64,000 nt of DNA, taken from assembly GCA_023910605.1 (NCBI GenBank), contig JAAVVV010000001.1:920698-984697 (forward strand), in the 5' to 3' direction. This document shows, one piece after another, positions 43,518-52,563 of this stretch. The notes under the pieces are model-generated. The model saw nothing but the letters and a program-made list of their open reading frames with translations, searched no databases and was not told where the DNA came from. Position numbers and translations under genes: made by a program. How positions within the stretch are numbered: position 1 is the stretch's first letter; every line of letters begins with the position of its first letter. This DNA is from Bosea sp. (in: a-proteobacteria). Its GTDB lineage: Bacteria; Pseudomonadota; Alphaproteobacteria; Rhizobiales; Beijerinckiaceae.

Positions 43518-45284
43518 TCAGGCGGCGAAGTCGGTGAAGTCGTCGAAGGAGTCGAAGTCCGCGCCGCTTTGCGATCCGGCTTCGGCCGCGGGGGCGGGCG
43601 CCGGCTGCCCATCGTCGAGGCCATGGGCGGCCAGCACGGCGCGGTGGACCTCTCTCTCGGCCTTCATCGTGTAGAGCGGCCAGACCTTCTGCGCGAGCAC
43701 GGAGGTGATGGCCGCCGGGTCCGCTGCGTCATGGCCCTGCGCGTCATCGGCCATGGCTTCAAGCCGCGCTGCGATGTCCTCGATTCCGTCCGTGCGCGCG
43801 GCCGTCGCCATGAAGGCCCGGCGGGCCGCAACGATGTCGCTTGAAAACGCGGCGGCGTCATCATGCAGGCGTTGCAGGAGGTCCCCCAGACGCTCGCCCA
43901 CGCGCCGGATGCGCCCGAGCGAGCCCTGCACCGTGGCATCGAAGGTCGAGATCCGGCCCGCATCGACCGCGCGTTGGCGCAGTTCGGTCGAAGCGGCCAG
44001 CATGCGCCCGAAGGTGGGTCCAAGCTCGCGAGCCTGACGCTCGACCAGGTCGGCGCCGCTCTTGAGCTCCTTGGCGATCACAACCAGCCCGCGGCCGCCT
44101 TCACCCAGATGCGCGGCGCGCAAGCCTGCATTGGTTCCCAGGAACACGATGTCCAGCACGGTGCGACGCAACTCCGTCACCGCCGTCTCGAAGCCTTCGA
44201 GGAAGGTGATGAGTTCGGCCATGACATGATCGACGCGGCTGCGCGCCCGGTCGCAATGGCCGAGGATCTCGGAAGCGGCGCCGAGCCCGGTCTCGAGATC
44301 GGCGACCAGCGAGGTCGACGATCCCGCATCGCCCGCGCCGACGAAGCCCTCCACCGAGCGGGTCAGCCGCCCGGTCTCGTCGCCCAGCAGCGCCAGGGTT
44401 TCGCTGACGCGGCCGCAATCCTCGTCCAGCAGCGCGGCGGTGGCCCTCAGCTGCGCGCCCTGCAACGTCGTCAGCACCGGGCTGAGACCCTCGATACTGC
44501 CATCGTCGATCCCGAGCGCGGTGATGATGTGCGCGATGCGCTGGCGGATGTTGTCGCCGGACTGGAGCGCTATCACGGCCTCGCTGGTGGCCATGATGAC
44601 CCGACCGGAATGGGCGGCCATCTCGTCGACCACGCCTGCGGTGGCGGCCTGCCGCTGGCCAAGCTCACGCAGCCTCTGGTCGATCTGCTCCGCAAGCTGC
44701 GACAGCGATGCGCCCATCTGCCCGTCAAAGGCGGATTGCGCCTTGAGGGCGGCGGCGATCCGGCTCGTGATCTCGCGATGGCTCCGCGCGCAGCTGTCGA
44801 TCACATCGCGCGCGCGCTGCGAACAGGTCCCGACCTCTTCCGCGAAGGCTTCCAGATCGCGCGCCGGCCCCCTGATGCTGGCGCGCTCGATACGCAGGTT
44901 CTGGGTCAGGATGCCGACGAGCCGCATGCTCGACCACAGCTCGCCAAGCAGCCGGCCGGCCGCCTCGCTATGGTCCTTGAGGGCCTCCAGCGCGGCCTTT
45001 TCATCGACCAGCCTGTCTTGCAGTGAGAGGATGTCGCGCGAGAGCCCGGCCAGCGCCTCGCGCGCCTCGGCCATCTCCGGGTGCCCGATCTCCTCAGCCA
45101 CCGCGCGCAGGCGGCCCTTGAGGCTGTCGAACATGGCGAGGCCCGCGCCGAAGCGCTGACCCACCTCCGCAAAGGTCCGGTCGATGTCGGCCTCGCCCTC
45201 GCGCAGGAGGGACAGCACGTCATCGGGCACGAAAGGCCCCGGCGCCATCGTGTCCCTCGCCAGTATCTGGATCGCAGGTTGCAT
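43518..45284 (-). CDS. soluble receptor-like chemotaxis protein
   Basis: A 588-residue, almost wholly alpha-helical protein without membrane segments. The region DIVFLGTNAGLRAAHLGEGGRGLVVIAKELK (about residues 388-418, quoted in parts) follows the receptor signalling tip pattern, in which typical MCPs read NLLALNAAIEAARAGE..GRGFAVVA.EVR, but with many changes. A Ser/Gly/Asp-rich tail ends in DFDSFDDFTDFAA. It is the last gene of the che operon, 14 bases after cheB. It may be a diverged cytoplasmic receptor or a scaffold; a direct CheA interaction is uncertain because the tip is degenerate. Confidence 0.7.
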   Translation of the reverse strand: MQPAIQILARDTMAPGPFVPDDVLSLLREGEADIDRTFAEVGQRFGAGLAMFDSLKGRLRAVAEEIGHPEMAEAREALAGLSRDILSLQDRLVDEKAALEALKDHSEAAGRLLGELWSSMRLVGILTQNLRIERASIRGPARDLEAFAEEVGTCSQRARDVIDSCARSHREITSRIAAALKAQSAFDGQMGASLSQLAEQIDQRLRELGQRQAATAGVVDEMAAHSGRVIMATSEAVIALQSGDNIRQRIAHIITALGIDDGSIEGLSPVLTTLQGAQLRATAALLDEDCGRVSETLALLGDETGRLTRSVEGFVGAGDAGSSTSLVADLETGLGAASEILGHCDRARSRVDHVMAELITFLEGFETAVTELRRTVLDIVFLGTNAGLRAAHLGEGGRGLVVIAKELKSGADLVERQARELGPTFGRMLAASTELRQRAVDAGRISTFDATVQGSLGRIRRVGERLGDLLQRLHDDAAAFSSDIVAARRAFMATAARTDGIEDIAARLEAMADDAQGHDAADPAAITSVLAQKVWPLYTMKAEREVHRAVLAAHGLDDGQPAPAPAAEAGSQSGADFDSFDDFTDFAA

Positions 45285-45298
45285 GTGGCGAGACCGGG

Positions 45299-46399
45299 CT
45301 AGGCGCTGCGCGCGGCCGGGCCCGGCGCGCTGCGCTGCGCCGAGGGCCAGTCCATGATCTCGCGCGGAATGCGCGCAAGGGGCGTGATGCGCTGCACCGC
45401 TCCGGCCGCGATCGCCTCCTTCGGCATGCCGAAGACCACGCAGCTCTCCTCGTCCTGCGCAAGCGTCATCGCCCCTGCATTTCGCATTTCCAGCAGGCCG
45501 CGCGCGCCGTCATCGCCCATGCCGGTCATGATCACGCCCATGGCGTTGGCCCCGGCGCTTTGCGCGGCGGAGCGGAACAGCACGTCCACGGACGGGCGGT
45601 GCCGCGAGACCGGCGGGCCATCCTTGATCGCGACATGATAGCGCTGGCCGGTGCGCTGCAGCACGATGTGCCGGTTGCCCGGCGCGAACAGCACGCGCCC
45701 GGTCGTCAGCTCGTCGCCATCCTCCGCTTCCTTGATGTCCATCCTGCAAAGCCCGTTGAGGCGGCGTGCGAAGGCGCCGGTGAACCTTTCGGGCATGTGC
45801 TGGACGATGACGATGCCGGGGCTTGTCTCGGGCAGCTGCTCAAGCACCTCGCGCAGGGTCTCGGTGCCGCCCGTGGACGATCCGATGCAGACGATGCGAT
45901 CCGTGGCGACGCGATCCCTGCGGAGAACCGGAGGCGGCAGGATAGCATCGGCGGACAGCTTCTTCTCGATCTCCATGCGCGCGCGCTTGGGCCTGAGCCT
46001 CGCCTGGGCTGCGGCGCGGACCGCATGGCACAGCCGGTCCGCCGTCTCCAGCAGCGCATTGCGGGTGCCGACGCGCGGCTTGGGCAGCACGTCCACCGCG
46101 CCGGCTTCCAGCGCGTCGAACAGCATGGGCGAGCCGGCCTCCGTCAGCGTCGAGCAGATGATGACCGGGATGGGCCGCTGCTCCATGATCTTGCGCAGGA
46201 AGGTGAGGCCGTTCATGCCCGGCATCTCGATGTCGAGGATGATCACGTCGGGCAGCTCGGACTGGAGCCGGCGAGCGGCCGCGAAGGCGTCTGACGCCGC
46301 CCCGATCACGCTGATGCCGGGCTCGTCGTTGAGGATCGACGACAGGACCTGCCGCACCGAGGCGGAATCATCGACAATTAGAACACGAATCGGATTCAT
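45299..46399 (-). CDS. cheB: chemotaxis methylesterase/glutamine deamidase
   Basis: A 366-residue protein. The receiver domain (residues 1-120) has DD at 10-11 and phospho-acceptor Asp56 in ILDIEMPGMNG. The methylesterase domain (about 165-350) has the triad visible as CIGSSTGGTETL (Ser), VIVQHMPERFTGAF (His) and MTGMGDDGARGL (Asp). It removes methyl groups from receptors and is activated by CheA. It starts 10 bases after cheR. Confidence 0.95.
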   Translation of the reverse strand: MNPIRVLIVDDSASVRQVLSSILNDEPGISVIGAASDAFAAARRLQSELPDVIILDIEMPGMNGLTFLRKIMEQRPIPVIICSTLTEAGSPMLFDALEAGAVDVLPKPRVGTRNALLETADRLCHAVRAAAQARLRPKRARMEIEKKLSADAILPPPVLRRDRVATDRIVCIGSSTGGTETLREVLEQLPETSPGIVIVQHMPERFTGAFARRLNGLCRMDIKEAEDGDELTTGRVLFAPGNRHIVLQRTGQRYHVAIKDGPPVSRHRPSVDVLFRSAAQSAGANAMGVIMTGMGDDGARGLLEMRNAGAMTLAQDEESCVVFGMPKEAIAAGAVQRITPLARIPREIMDWPSAQRSAPGPAARSA

Positions 46400-46409
46400 C
46401 GCTGCCTCG

Positions 46410-47285
46410 CTATGCCTTGTCGATATGCTGGAAGATGGTGGGTCTGGCCTGCCGCAAGCCAGCCACGCCGCTGGCAGCCATCGATTCAGAATGGCCCAGG
46501 ATCAGGAAGCCGCCTTGCCGCAGATGGCTGCACAGACGCGTGACGACCGCGCGCTGGACGTCCTTTTCGAAATAGATCAGCACGTTGCGGCAGAAGATGA
46601 TGTCGATGTCACGGTCGAAAGGATAGGCCGCATCTATGAGGTTGAGCTGCTGGAACGCCACCCGGGCCCGCAGTTCGGGCACAATCCGCACGGTGGCCGA
46701 GGCCGGATCCCGTGAGGCCATCAGGAAGCGCCGCCGCATGTCGGCAGGCACGGGCTCCACGAACTCGCGCGGATAGATGGCGGCCTGCGCCTCGTTCAGC
46801 ACCTCCACCGATATGTCCGTCCCGAGCACGGAGTAGCGGCGGATGCGGCCTGAATCGACCAGATCCTGCAGCACCATGGCGGTGGTGTAGGCTTCCGCCC
46901 CCGTGGAGGCGGCAGCGCTCCAGACCTTGAAGGATGGCAGCGCCGAACCCTGCCACTTGCCGATCTCCCGGACGGCGCCATCGCGCAGGAAGTCGAAATG
47001 GCTCGGTTCGCGGAAGAAATCGGTCTTGTTCGTGGTGACGCATTCGATGAGTTCGGGCATCTCGGCGGCAAGGCCACCCGCATCAAAGAGATGGGTGCCA
47101 TAATCGCGCAGGCTGTCGAGGCCCAGCGCCCGCACGCGCCGGCGCAGGCGTCCCTCCACCATGGTGCGCTTGCCGCGCGGCAGCTTGATGCCGGCGCGGC
47201 TTTCGATGGCGGTGGCGATCGCAGCGAAATGGCGATCAGAGAGGTGGTCCATCTCTGGATCGAGCAAGGGCTTCAGGGCGTTCAC
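46410..47285 (-). CDS. cheR: chemotaxis methyltransferase
   Basis: A 291-residue SAM-dependent receptor methyltransferase. It has an N-terminal helical domain (about residues 1-90, with IKLPRGKRTMVEGRLRRR), the SAM-binding motif VWSAAASTGAEAYTTAM (about 123-139) and IDIIFCRNVLIYFEKD (about 228-243). The GTG start overlaps the cheW stop (GTGA). CheR and CheB set receptor adaptation. Confidence 0.95.
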   Translation of the reverse strand: MNALKPLLDPEMDHLSDRHFAAIATAIESRAGIKLPRGKRTMVEGRLRRRVRALGLDSLRDYGTHLFDAGGLAAEMPELIECVTTNKTDFFREPSHFDFLRDGAVREIGKWQGSALPSFKVWSAAASTGAEAYTTAMVLQDLVDSGRIRRYSVLGTDISVEVLNEAQAAIYPREFVEPVPADMRRRFLMASRDPASATVRIVPELRARVAFQQLNLIDAAYPFDRDIDIIFCRNVLIYFEKDVQRAVVTRLCSHLRQGGFLILGHSESMAASGVAGLRQARPTIFQHIDKA

Positions 47286-47776
47286 GCTGCGACCTCTGCG
47301 TTTTCGGCGACTGCGTTCACGTCATCCTCTTCCATAAGGCGCGCCAGGTCGAAGATGATGACGAAGCCTGAATCCTTCCGCCCGATGGAGGAGATATAGC
47401 GCGACACCCAGCGGCCTCCGACCTCGGGCGGTGCATCCGCCTGGGTGTCGTCTAGCCGGGTGACCTCGAGCACACGGTCGGCCACGAAGCCGATGCCCAT
47501 GGTGCGCCCGCTCAGGGACACGTCGATGATGATGATCCGCGTCGCGCTCGTGGGCTCGACGCGCGGCAGGCCCAGCTTGGCCCGCAGGTCCACCACGGGG
47601 TAGCCCACGCCGCGCACATCGATGATTCCGATGAGGAAATGCGGCGCATGGGGGAGCCGGGTGATGGGCTGCATGTCGAGTATCTCGCGCACGCCGCGGA
47701 TGTCGATGCCGAAGGTCTCCTGTCCGAGACCCAGTGTGAGATATTGTGCGGAGTCAGCCATGTTGGCCTCGGTCAT
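47282..47776 (-). CDS. cheW: chemotaxis coupling protein CheW
   Basis: A 164-residue CheW-domain protein (YLTLGLGQETFGIDIRGVREIL near residues 11-32, IDVRGVGYPVVDLR near 52-65). It links receptors to CheA. The ATG at 47776 is listed; an ATG at 47761 (MADSAQ) with GAGG upstream is an alternative. It is one of two cheW genes in the operon; this one has a C-terminal extension (EEDDVNAVAENAEVAA) that the other lacks. Confidence 0.92.
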   Translation of the reverse strand: MTEANMADSAQYLTLGLGQETFGIDIRGVREILDMQPITRLPHAPHFLIGIIDVRGVGYPVVDLRAKLGLPRVEPTSATRIIIIDVSLSGRTMGIGFVADRVLEVTRLDDTQADAPPEVGGRWVSRYISSIGRKDSGFVIIFDLARLMEEDDVNAVAENAEVAA

Positions 47777-47823
47777 TGCGCCGCGAAAGGCGGCATGGGG
47801 GGCGCGTTGGGCCACAGTGGCGG

Positions 47824-49017
47824 GGGGGTGTTCCCCCCGCCTTGTGGTCAGGACCGCTTGAAGTCGTTGTCGGTGGCGTCGCCGCCGCCATCGAGGTCGA
47901 AGGCGAAGCCGCCATTGGCGACCTTGCGGGCTTCCGCCTGCGGCTTCCTGGCTTCGGCCTTGGCCTTGGGCCGGTTTGCGGCCTTCATCACGGCGGCCTT
48001 GGCGCGCAGCTGCGTCACCGCGCCGTCGAGCGGCTCGTGGCTGGCCGGGCGCGCGCGTTCAGCCCGGGACCCGCTGGCCGCATCGATGCGGAAGAAGGAG
48101 ATGGTGGACTGAAGCTGCTCGGCCTGGGAGGCCAGCTCCTCGGATGTGCCGGAGACCTGCTCGGAGGCTGCCGCGTTCTGCTGGGTCACCTTGTCGAGCT
48201 GCTGGATCGACTGGTTGATCTGGCTGGCACCGACATCCTGCTCGCGGCAGGCGGCGGTGATCTCCTCGACCAGCTCGGCGGTCTTGCGGATGTCGGGCAC
48301 CAGCCGGGACAGCATGGCGCCGGCTTCCTGCGCCACCTTCACCGTGTCGCCCGAGAGCGTGCCGATCTCGGCGGCGGCTGCCTGGCTGCGCTCGGCGAGC
48401 TTGCGCACCTCGGAGGCCACCACCGCGAAGCCCTTGCCGTGCTCCCCGGCGCGGGCTGCCTCGACCGCGGCGTTGAGCGCCAGAAGGTCGGTCTGGCGTG
48501 CGATCTCCTGCACGATGTTGATCTTGGCCGCGATGGTCTGCATCGCATCCACCGCGCGGCCCACGGCGATGCCGCTGGCCTCCGCATCCTTGGCCGACTG
48601 CGCGGCGATCTTCTCGGTCACCAGCGCGTTCTCGGCCGTCTGCTTCACGTTGGCCGCCATCTCCTCCATCGCGGACGAGGCTTCCTCGGTGGCCGCAGCC
48701 TGCTCGGTCGAACCTTGCGACATCTGCTCCGCGCTCGCCGAAAGCTGCTGGCTCCCGGCGGCGACATTGGACGCGGCGGAACCCGCCTGGCTCACGATCG
48801 AGCGCAGCTTGGCGATCATGCCCTCCAGCGCGATCCCGAGGCGGTCCTCATCGGACAGCCGGCTTGCATTCACGGTCAGGTCGCCATTGGAGATGGCGTC
48901 AGCGACATCCGCCGAGCCCCTGAGGTTCGTCACCATGGTTTCCAGCGCCTTCATCAGATCGCCGATCTCGTCCTGGCTGCTGACCTCGACAGTCTCGTCA
49001 AGATTGCCGACGGCGAC
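47824..49017. repeat. 1,194-bp near-identical repeat, copy 1
   Basis: This segment covers the HAMP end, signalling domain, stop codon and downstream hairpin of the receptor gene. It matches 50118-51311 at a constant offset of 2294 with a single difference seen (codons for MVTN here, MATN in the other copy). It is a recent duplication or gene conversion. Confidence 0.9.
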
Positions 49018-50067
49018 GGCGCGGGCGATCCGCACAGCTTCGCCGAGGCCCTGCGAGATCGAGCGGGCGAGGAAGAAGGCCGCCACTGCGCCGATCACGA
49101 TGCTGGCCCCGATGATCGAGAACAGCAGAGTCTTCGCCATCGCCGCCGCATCCGAGGCGCTTTTGGAGGTGGTCGCGTTCACGGCGGTAAGATGGCCGCT
49201 GTAGGCGTCAAGCGCGGCTTCAAGCTCCACGAAATTGCGGCGGCCTTCCCCGGTCGAGATCTGGATCGCCTTGATCCCGCCGGCCTCCAGAACGATCTCC
49301 TGAACCTTCTGGACCATTTCGAGCAGCTTGTCGGTCGCGGGCGCAAGCGTGCTGGCGGACACGTCAACGCCCGACACGAGCGCGACCGTCTTGGTTGTCT
49401 CCTGACGCACGAGTTCCGCAGTGCGGGCAGCCCGGGTGCGGAAACCATCGAGTTCGGCAAGCGAACTGGCGGAGAAGCTCTCGCTCACCTCCATCAGCAG
49501 GCGGCGTGTATAGAGCCGCGTGGTCTGGATCGAAACGGCGGCGCGCGTTGCGGGCTCCGAGCGGATCGCATCGACCTGGGTGAAGACATCATCCCAGGCC
49601 CGCATGAACCCGGCGATCGCCTCAGCCCCCTGCTTGTGCCAGTACTGCGCGGCGTGGCTGTTCGAGTTGAGCTTGGCGTTGCGCAGCACCTGATCCTGCA
49701 GCTCCACCATCTTGTCCAGCTTCGGCACGACTGCGTCCAGCAGGCGCTTTTCCGCCGCTGTGATGTTGGTGTTCAGATCGGTCTTGAGCTTGAGGGCCTT
49801 GTTTCTCATCTCAATCGCCGTGGCCGCATGCTTGGCCGCGTCGTCATCCTCGGTTGCCAGGATCGCGCTCTTTTCGTAGCTGATCGAGGTCTGCACGTCT
49901 GCGATCAGTTGGCTTACCTTGTCGACGCGAATGGCCAGCTGCTCCTGCCCCAGCCGAACCGCGTCGAGGTTCGCCAGTTGCTGGTAGGAGACGCCGCCGG
50001 CGATGGCGCCGAGCGTCAGCACGATGCCGAAGGCACCGGCAAGTTTGGACTTGATGCTCAGTTTCAT
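47848..50067 (-). CDS. methyl-accepting chemotaxis protein
   Basis: A 739-residue receptor. Membrane segment 1 is near residues 8-28, a periplasmic sensor of about 270 residues is predicted helical, and membrane segment 2 is near 310-335 ([21 protein letters not shown]). HAMP and linker run to about 420. The signalling domain has the tip [35 protein letters not shown] (quoted in parts; about 515-550). The tail ends in [11 protein letters not shown]. From about residue 350 to the end it is nearly identical to the second receptor, so the two sense different ligands but signal alike. The ligand is unknown. Confidence 0.93.
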   Translation of the reverse strand: MKLSIKSKLAGAFGIVLTLGAIAGGVSYQQLANLDAVRLGQEQLAIRVDKVSQLIADVQTSISYEKSAILATEDDDAAKHAATAIEMRNKALKLKTDLNTNITAAEKRLLDAVVPKLDKMVELQDQVLRNAKLNSNSHAAQYWHKQGAEAIAGFMRAWDDVFTQVDAIRSEPATRAAVSIQTTRLYTRRLLMEVSESFSASSLAELDGFRTRAARTAELVRQETTKTVALVSGVDVSASTLAPATDKLLEMVQKVQEIVLEAGGIKAIQISTGEGRRNFVELEAALDAYSGHLTAVNATTSKSASDAAAMAKTLLFSIIGASIVIGAVAAFFLARSISQGLGEAVRIARAVAVGNLDETVEVSSQDEIGDLMKALETMVTNLRGSADVADAISNGDLTVNASRLSDEDRLGIALEGMIAKLRSIVSQAGSAASNVAAGSQQLSASAEQMSQGSTEQAAATEEASSAMEEMAANVKQTAENALVTEKIAAQSAKDAEASGIAVGRAVDAMQTIAAKINIVQEIARQTDLLALNAAVEAARAGEHGKGFAVVASEVRKLAERSQAAAAEIGTLSGDTVKVAQEAGAMLSRLVPDIRKTAELVEEITAACREQDVGASQINQSIQQLDKVTQQNAAASEQVSGTSEELASQAEQLQSTISFFRIDAASGSRAERARPASHEPLDGAVTQLRAKAAVMKAANRPKAKAEARKPQAEARKVANGGFAFDLDGGGDATDNDFKRS

Positions 50068-50114
50068 GAGGGTGACCTTTTCAGTTTGGGAGGAAACATG
50101 TCGGCCTGGCGCCG

Positions 50115-50135
50115 GGCGGGGGTGTTCCCCCCGCC
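50115..50135 (-). terminator. GC hairpin after receptor gene (also at 47821-47841)
   Basis: GGCGGGGG-TGTT-CCCCCCGCC forms a strong short hairpin directly downstream of both receptor stop codons. It is part of the duplicated segment. Without a U-tract it more likely attenuates or stabilises mRNA between operon genes than ends transcription. Confidence 0.4.
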
Positions 50136-51311
50136 TTGTGGTCAGGACCGCTTGAAGTCGTTGTCGGTGGCGTCGCCGCCGCCATCGAGGTCGAAGGCGA
50201 AGCCGCCATTGGCGACCTTGCGGGCTTCCGCCTGCGGCTTCCTGGCTTCGGCCTTGGCCTTGGGCCGGTTTGCGGCCTTCATCACGGCGGCCTTGGCGCG
50301 CAGCTGCGTCACCGCGCCGTCGAGCGGCTCGTGGCTGGCCGGGCGCGCGCGTTCAGCCCGGGACCCGCTGGCCGCATCGATGCGGAAGAAGGAGATGGTG
50401 GACTGAAGCTGCTCGGCCTGGGAGGCCAGCTCCTCGGATGTGCCGGAGACCTGCTCGGAGGCTGCCGCGTTCTGCTGGGTCACCTTGTCGAGCTGCTGGA
50501 TCGACTGGTTGATCTGGCTGGCACCGACATCCTGCTCGCGGCAGGCGGCGGTGATCTCCTCGACCAGCTCGGCGGTCTTGCGGATGTCGGGCACCAGCCG
50601 GGACAGCATGGCGCCGGCTTCCTGCGCCACCTTCACCGTGTCGCCCGAGAGCGTGCCGATCTCGGCGGCGGCTGCCTGGCTGCGCTCGGCGAGCTTGCGC
50701 ACCTCGGAGGCCACCACCGCGAAGCCCTTGCCGTGCTCCCCGGCGCGGGCTGCCTCGACCGCGGCGTTGAGCGCCAGAAGGTCGGTCTGGCGTGCGATCT
50801 CCTGCACGATGTTGATCTTGGCCGCGATGGTCTGCATCGCATCCACCGCGCGGCCCACGGCGATGCCGCTGGCCTCCGCATCCTTGGCCGACTGCGCGGC
50901 GATCTTCTCGGTCACCAGCGCGTTCTCGGCCGTCTGCTTCACGTTGGCCGCCATCTCCTCCATCGCGGACGAGGCTTCCTCGGTGGCCGCAGCCTGCTCG
51001 GTCGAACCTTGCGACATCTGCTCCGCGCTCGCCGAAAGCTGCTGGCTCCCGGCGGCGACATTGGACGCGGCGGAACCCGCCTGGCTCACGATCGAGCGCA
51101 GCTTGGCGATCATGCCCTCCAGCGCGATCCCGAGGCGGTCCTCATCGGACAGCCGGCTTGCATTCACGGTCAGGTCGCCATTGGAGATGGCGTCAGCGAC
51201 ATCCGCCGAGCCCCTGAGGTTCGTCGCCATGGTTTCCAGCGCCTTCATCAGATCGCCGATCTCGTCCTGGCTGCTGACCTCGACAGTCTCGTCAAGATTG
51301 CCGACGGCGAC
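50118..51311. repeat. 1,194-bp near-identical repeat, copy 2
   Basis: Partner of 47824-49017. The identity stops at 51311, inside the codons following the second membrane segment, so the sensor parts of the two receptors are unrelated. Confidence 0.9.
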
Positions 51312-52010
51312 CTTGTTGGCGAGGCTCAGCGCGGCCGCCAGGTTGCGGCGGATGCCCAACGCGACCATGATGGTTATGGCCAGGCCGAGCAGCGTGATGC
51401 CGATGCTCAAGGCGATCATCAGAAGTTTGAGCTGGTCGAACAGCGTAACGCTCTGGTTGCGCAGTTCGCGCGAAGCGCCCAGCTGGTATTCGGTCAGCTT
51501 GCCCACGGCTTCGGAGATGGGGTCGATCGTGGCGTAAAGTTCGCTGGCTATGAAGCTCTCGAGCCTAGGCATGTCCTGTGAACGTATGATCTCACGCAAC
51601 TCGCCAATCTTGGCGGCCGCCTTGCTCCGCGCTGCGGCCACATTGTCGGCGAGGGCGACTTCAACCGCCGAATGCGAGCCGGACTTGTAGTTCTTCCACT
51701 CGCGGTCGATCTTCGTCGCGGCACTGGCGAGGGTCTCCTGTCCCGCGCTCCAGCTCAGCGCACCGGCCCTGACCTTGTGGGCGGCATCGACCATGTCGAC
51801 GCCATAGGCGTCGGAGACTTGCTTGAGCTGCTGGATGGCTTCGACGCGGTTGGAGTACAGGCTCTCCACATTCGCTTCGAGGCGGAACATGCCGAAGATC
51901 GCAACTCCGCCTACGCAGCCCGCGATCGTTACGCTCGAGATGAGCTGGACCAGGGTGATCTTGGCGGCGATCCCCTTGAGCGCAGAGCGTTTTTTGACAG
52001 CGTCAGGCAT
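50142..52010 (-). CDS. methyl-accepting chemotaxis protein
   Basis: A 622-residue receptor. Membrane segment 1 is near residues 15-40, a four-helix-bundle-like periplasmic sensor of about 150 residues follows, and membrane segment 2 is near 192-216 ([23 protein letters not shown]). HAMP and the signalling domain then match those of the neighbouring receptor almost exactly, including the C-terminal [11 protein letters not shown]. It follows cheW (52084-52563) and precedes the other receptor by 74 bases. Confidence 0.93.
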   Translation of the reverse strand: MPDAVKKRSALKGIAAKITLVQLISSVTIAGCVGGVAIFGMFRLEANVESLYSNRVEAIQQLKQVSDAYGVDMVDAAHKVRAGALSWSAGQETLASAATKIDREWKNYKSGSHSAVEVALADNVAAARSKAAAKIGELREIIRSQDMPRLESFIASELYATIDPISEAVGKLTEYQLGASRELRNQSVTLFDQLKLLMIALSIGITLLGLAITIMVALGIRRNLAAALSLANKVAVGNLDETVEVSSQDEIGDLMKALETMATNLRGSADVADAISNGDLTVNASRLSDEDRLGIALEGMIAKLRSIVSQAGSAASNVAAGSQQLSASAEQMSQGSTEQAAATEEASSAMEEMAANVKQTAENALVTEKIAAQSAKDAEASGIAVGRAVDAMQTIAAKINIVQEIARQTDLLALNAAVEAARAGEHGKGFAVVASEVRKLAERSQAAAAEIGTLSGDTVKVAQEAGAMLSRLVPDIRKTAELVEEITAACREQDVGASQINQSIQQLDKVTQQNAAASEQVSGTSEELASQAEQLQSTISFFRIDAASGSRAERARPASHEPLDGAVTQLRAKAAVMKAANRPKAKAEARKPQAEARKVANGGFAFDLDGGGDATDNDFKRS

Positions 52011-52083
52011 TCGATTTGTCCTGTCTGGGGGGCGGCGCTCTTGGCCCGCCTGCGGAACGAATGGTGGTGAAGGGGGCGGGGGA

Positions 52084-52563
52084 TCAGCTCAGCAACAGCT
52101 CGAGATCCGGCACGAGGACGAATTCCTCGCCCCAGCGGAGCATGAACTGGACGAATTCGGGATTCCATCGCGCGCCGATGCGTGGCGTCGACATGGATTG
52201 GGCGGACTCCACCTCGGTGACCTCGAACACCTTGTCGGCGATGAGCCCCACGGTGACCGGGTCGCCATCGACCTCGACCGCCACGACCACGAAGCGCGTG
52301 TCGGGCGTCTCCGGGCCGCGTGGCAGGCCAAGGCGCAGCGCGACATCCGCAAGCGGGATGACGTTGCCCCTGACGTTGATGAGCGCCGGCAGGAAGCTGC
52401 GCGCGCCGGGCACGACAGTGAGCGGAACCGGGTCGATGATCTCGCGCACGCTTTCGGTGCGGATCGCGAGGATCTCACGCCCCAGCCCGACCATAAGGAC
52501 CTGCAAGGTGGAGTCGGCACGTGCGCCGGCCGGCAGGGATGCGGTGACCTGGGCGTCCATCAT
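52084..52563 (-). CDS. cheW: chemotaxis coupling protein CheW
   Basis: A 159-residue CheW-domain protein ([22 protein letters not shown], then [21 protein letters not shown]). The start at 52563 overlaps the cheA stop (ATGA), which couples translation and helps keep CheA and CheW in proportion. A longer open frame to the right is antisense-like and is rejected. Confidence 0.92.
   Translation of the reverse strand: MMDAQVTASLPAGARADSTLQVLMVGLGREILAIRTESVREIIDPVPLTVVPGARSFLPALINVRGNVIPLADVALRLGLPRGPETPDTRFVVVAVEVDGDPVTVGLIADKVFEVTEVESAQSMSTPRIGARWNPEFVQFMLRWGEEFVLVPDLELLLS

Noticed and set aside
47746-50406. Plus-strand frame of 886 codons across the receptor genes
   Set aside because: It is antisense to a well-supported receptor gene. 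The protein is a low-complexity His/Gly/Leu/Asp mix and is duplicated only because the receptor segment is duplicated.
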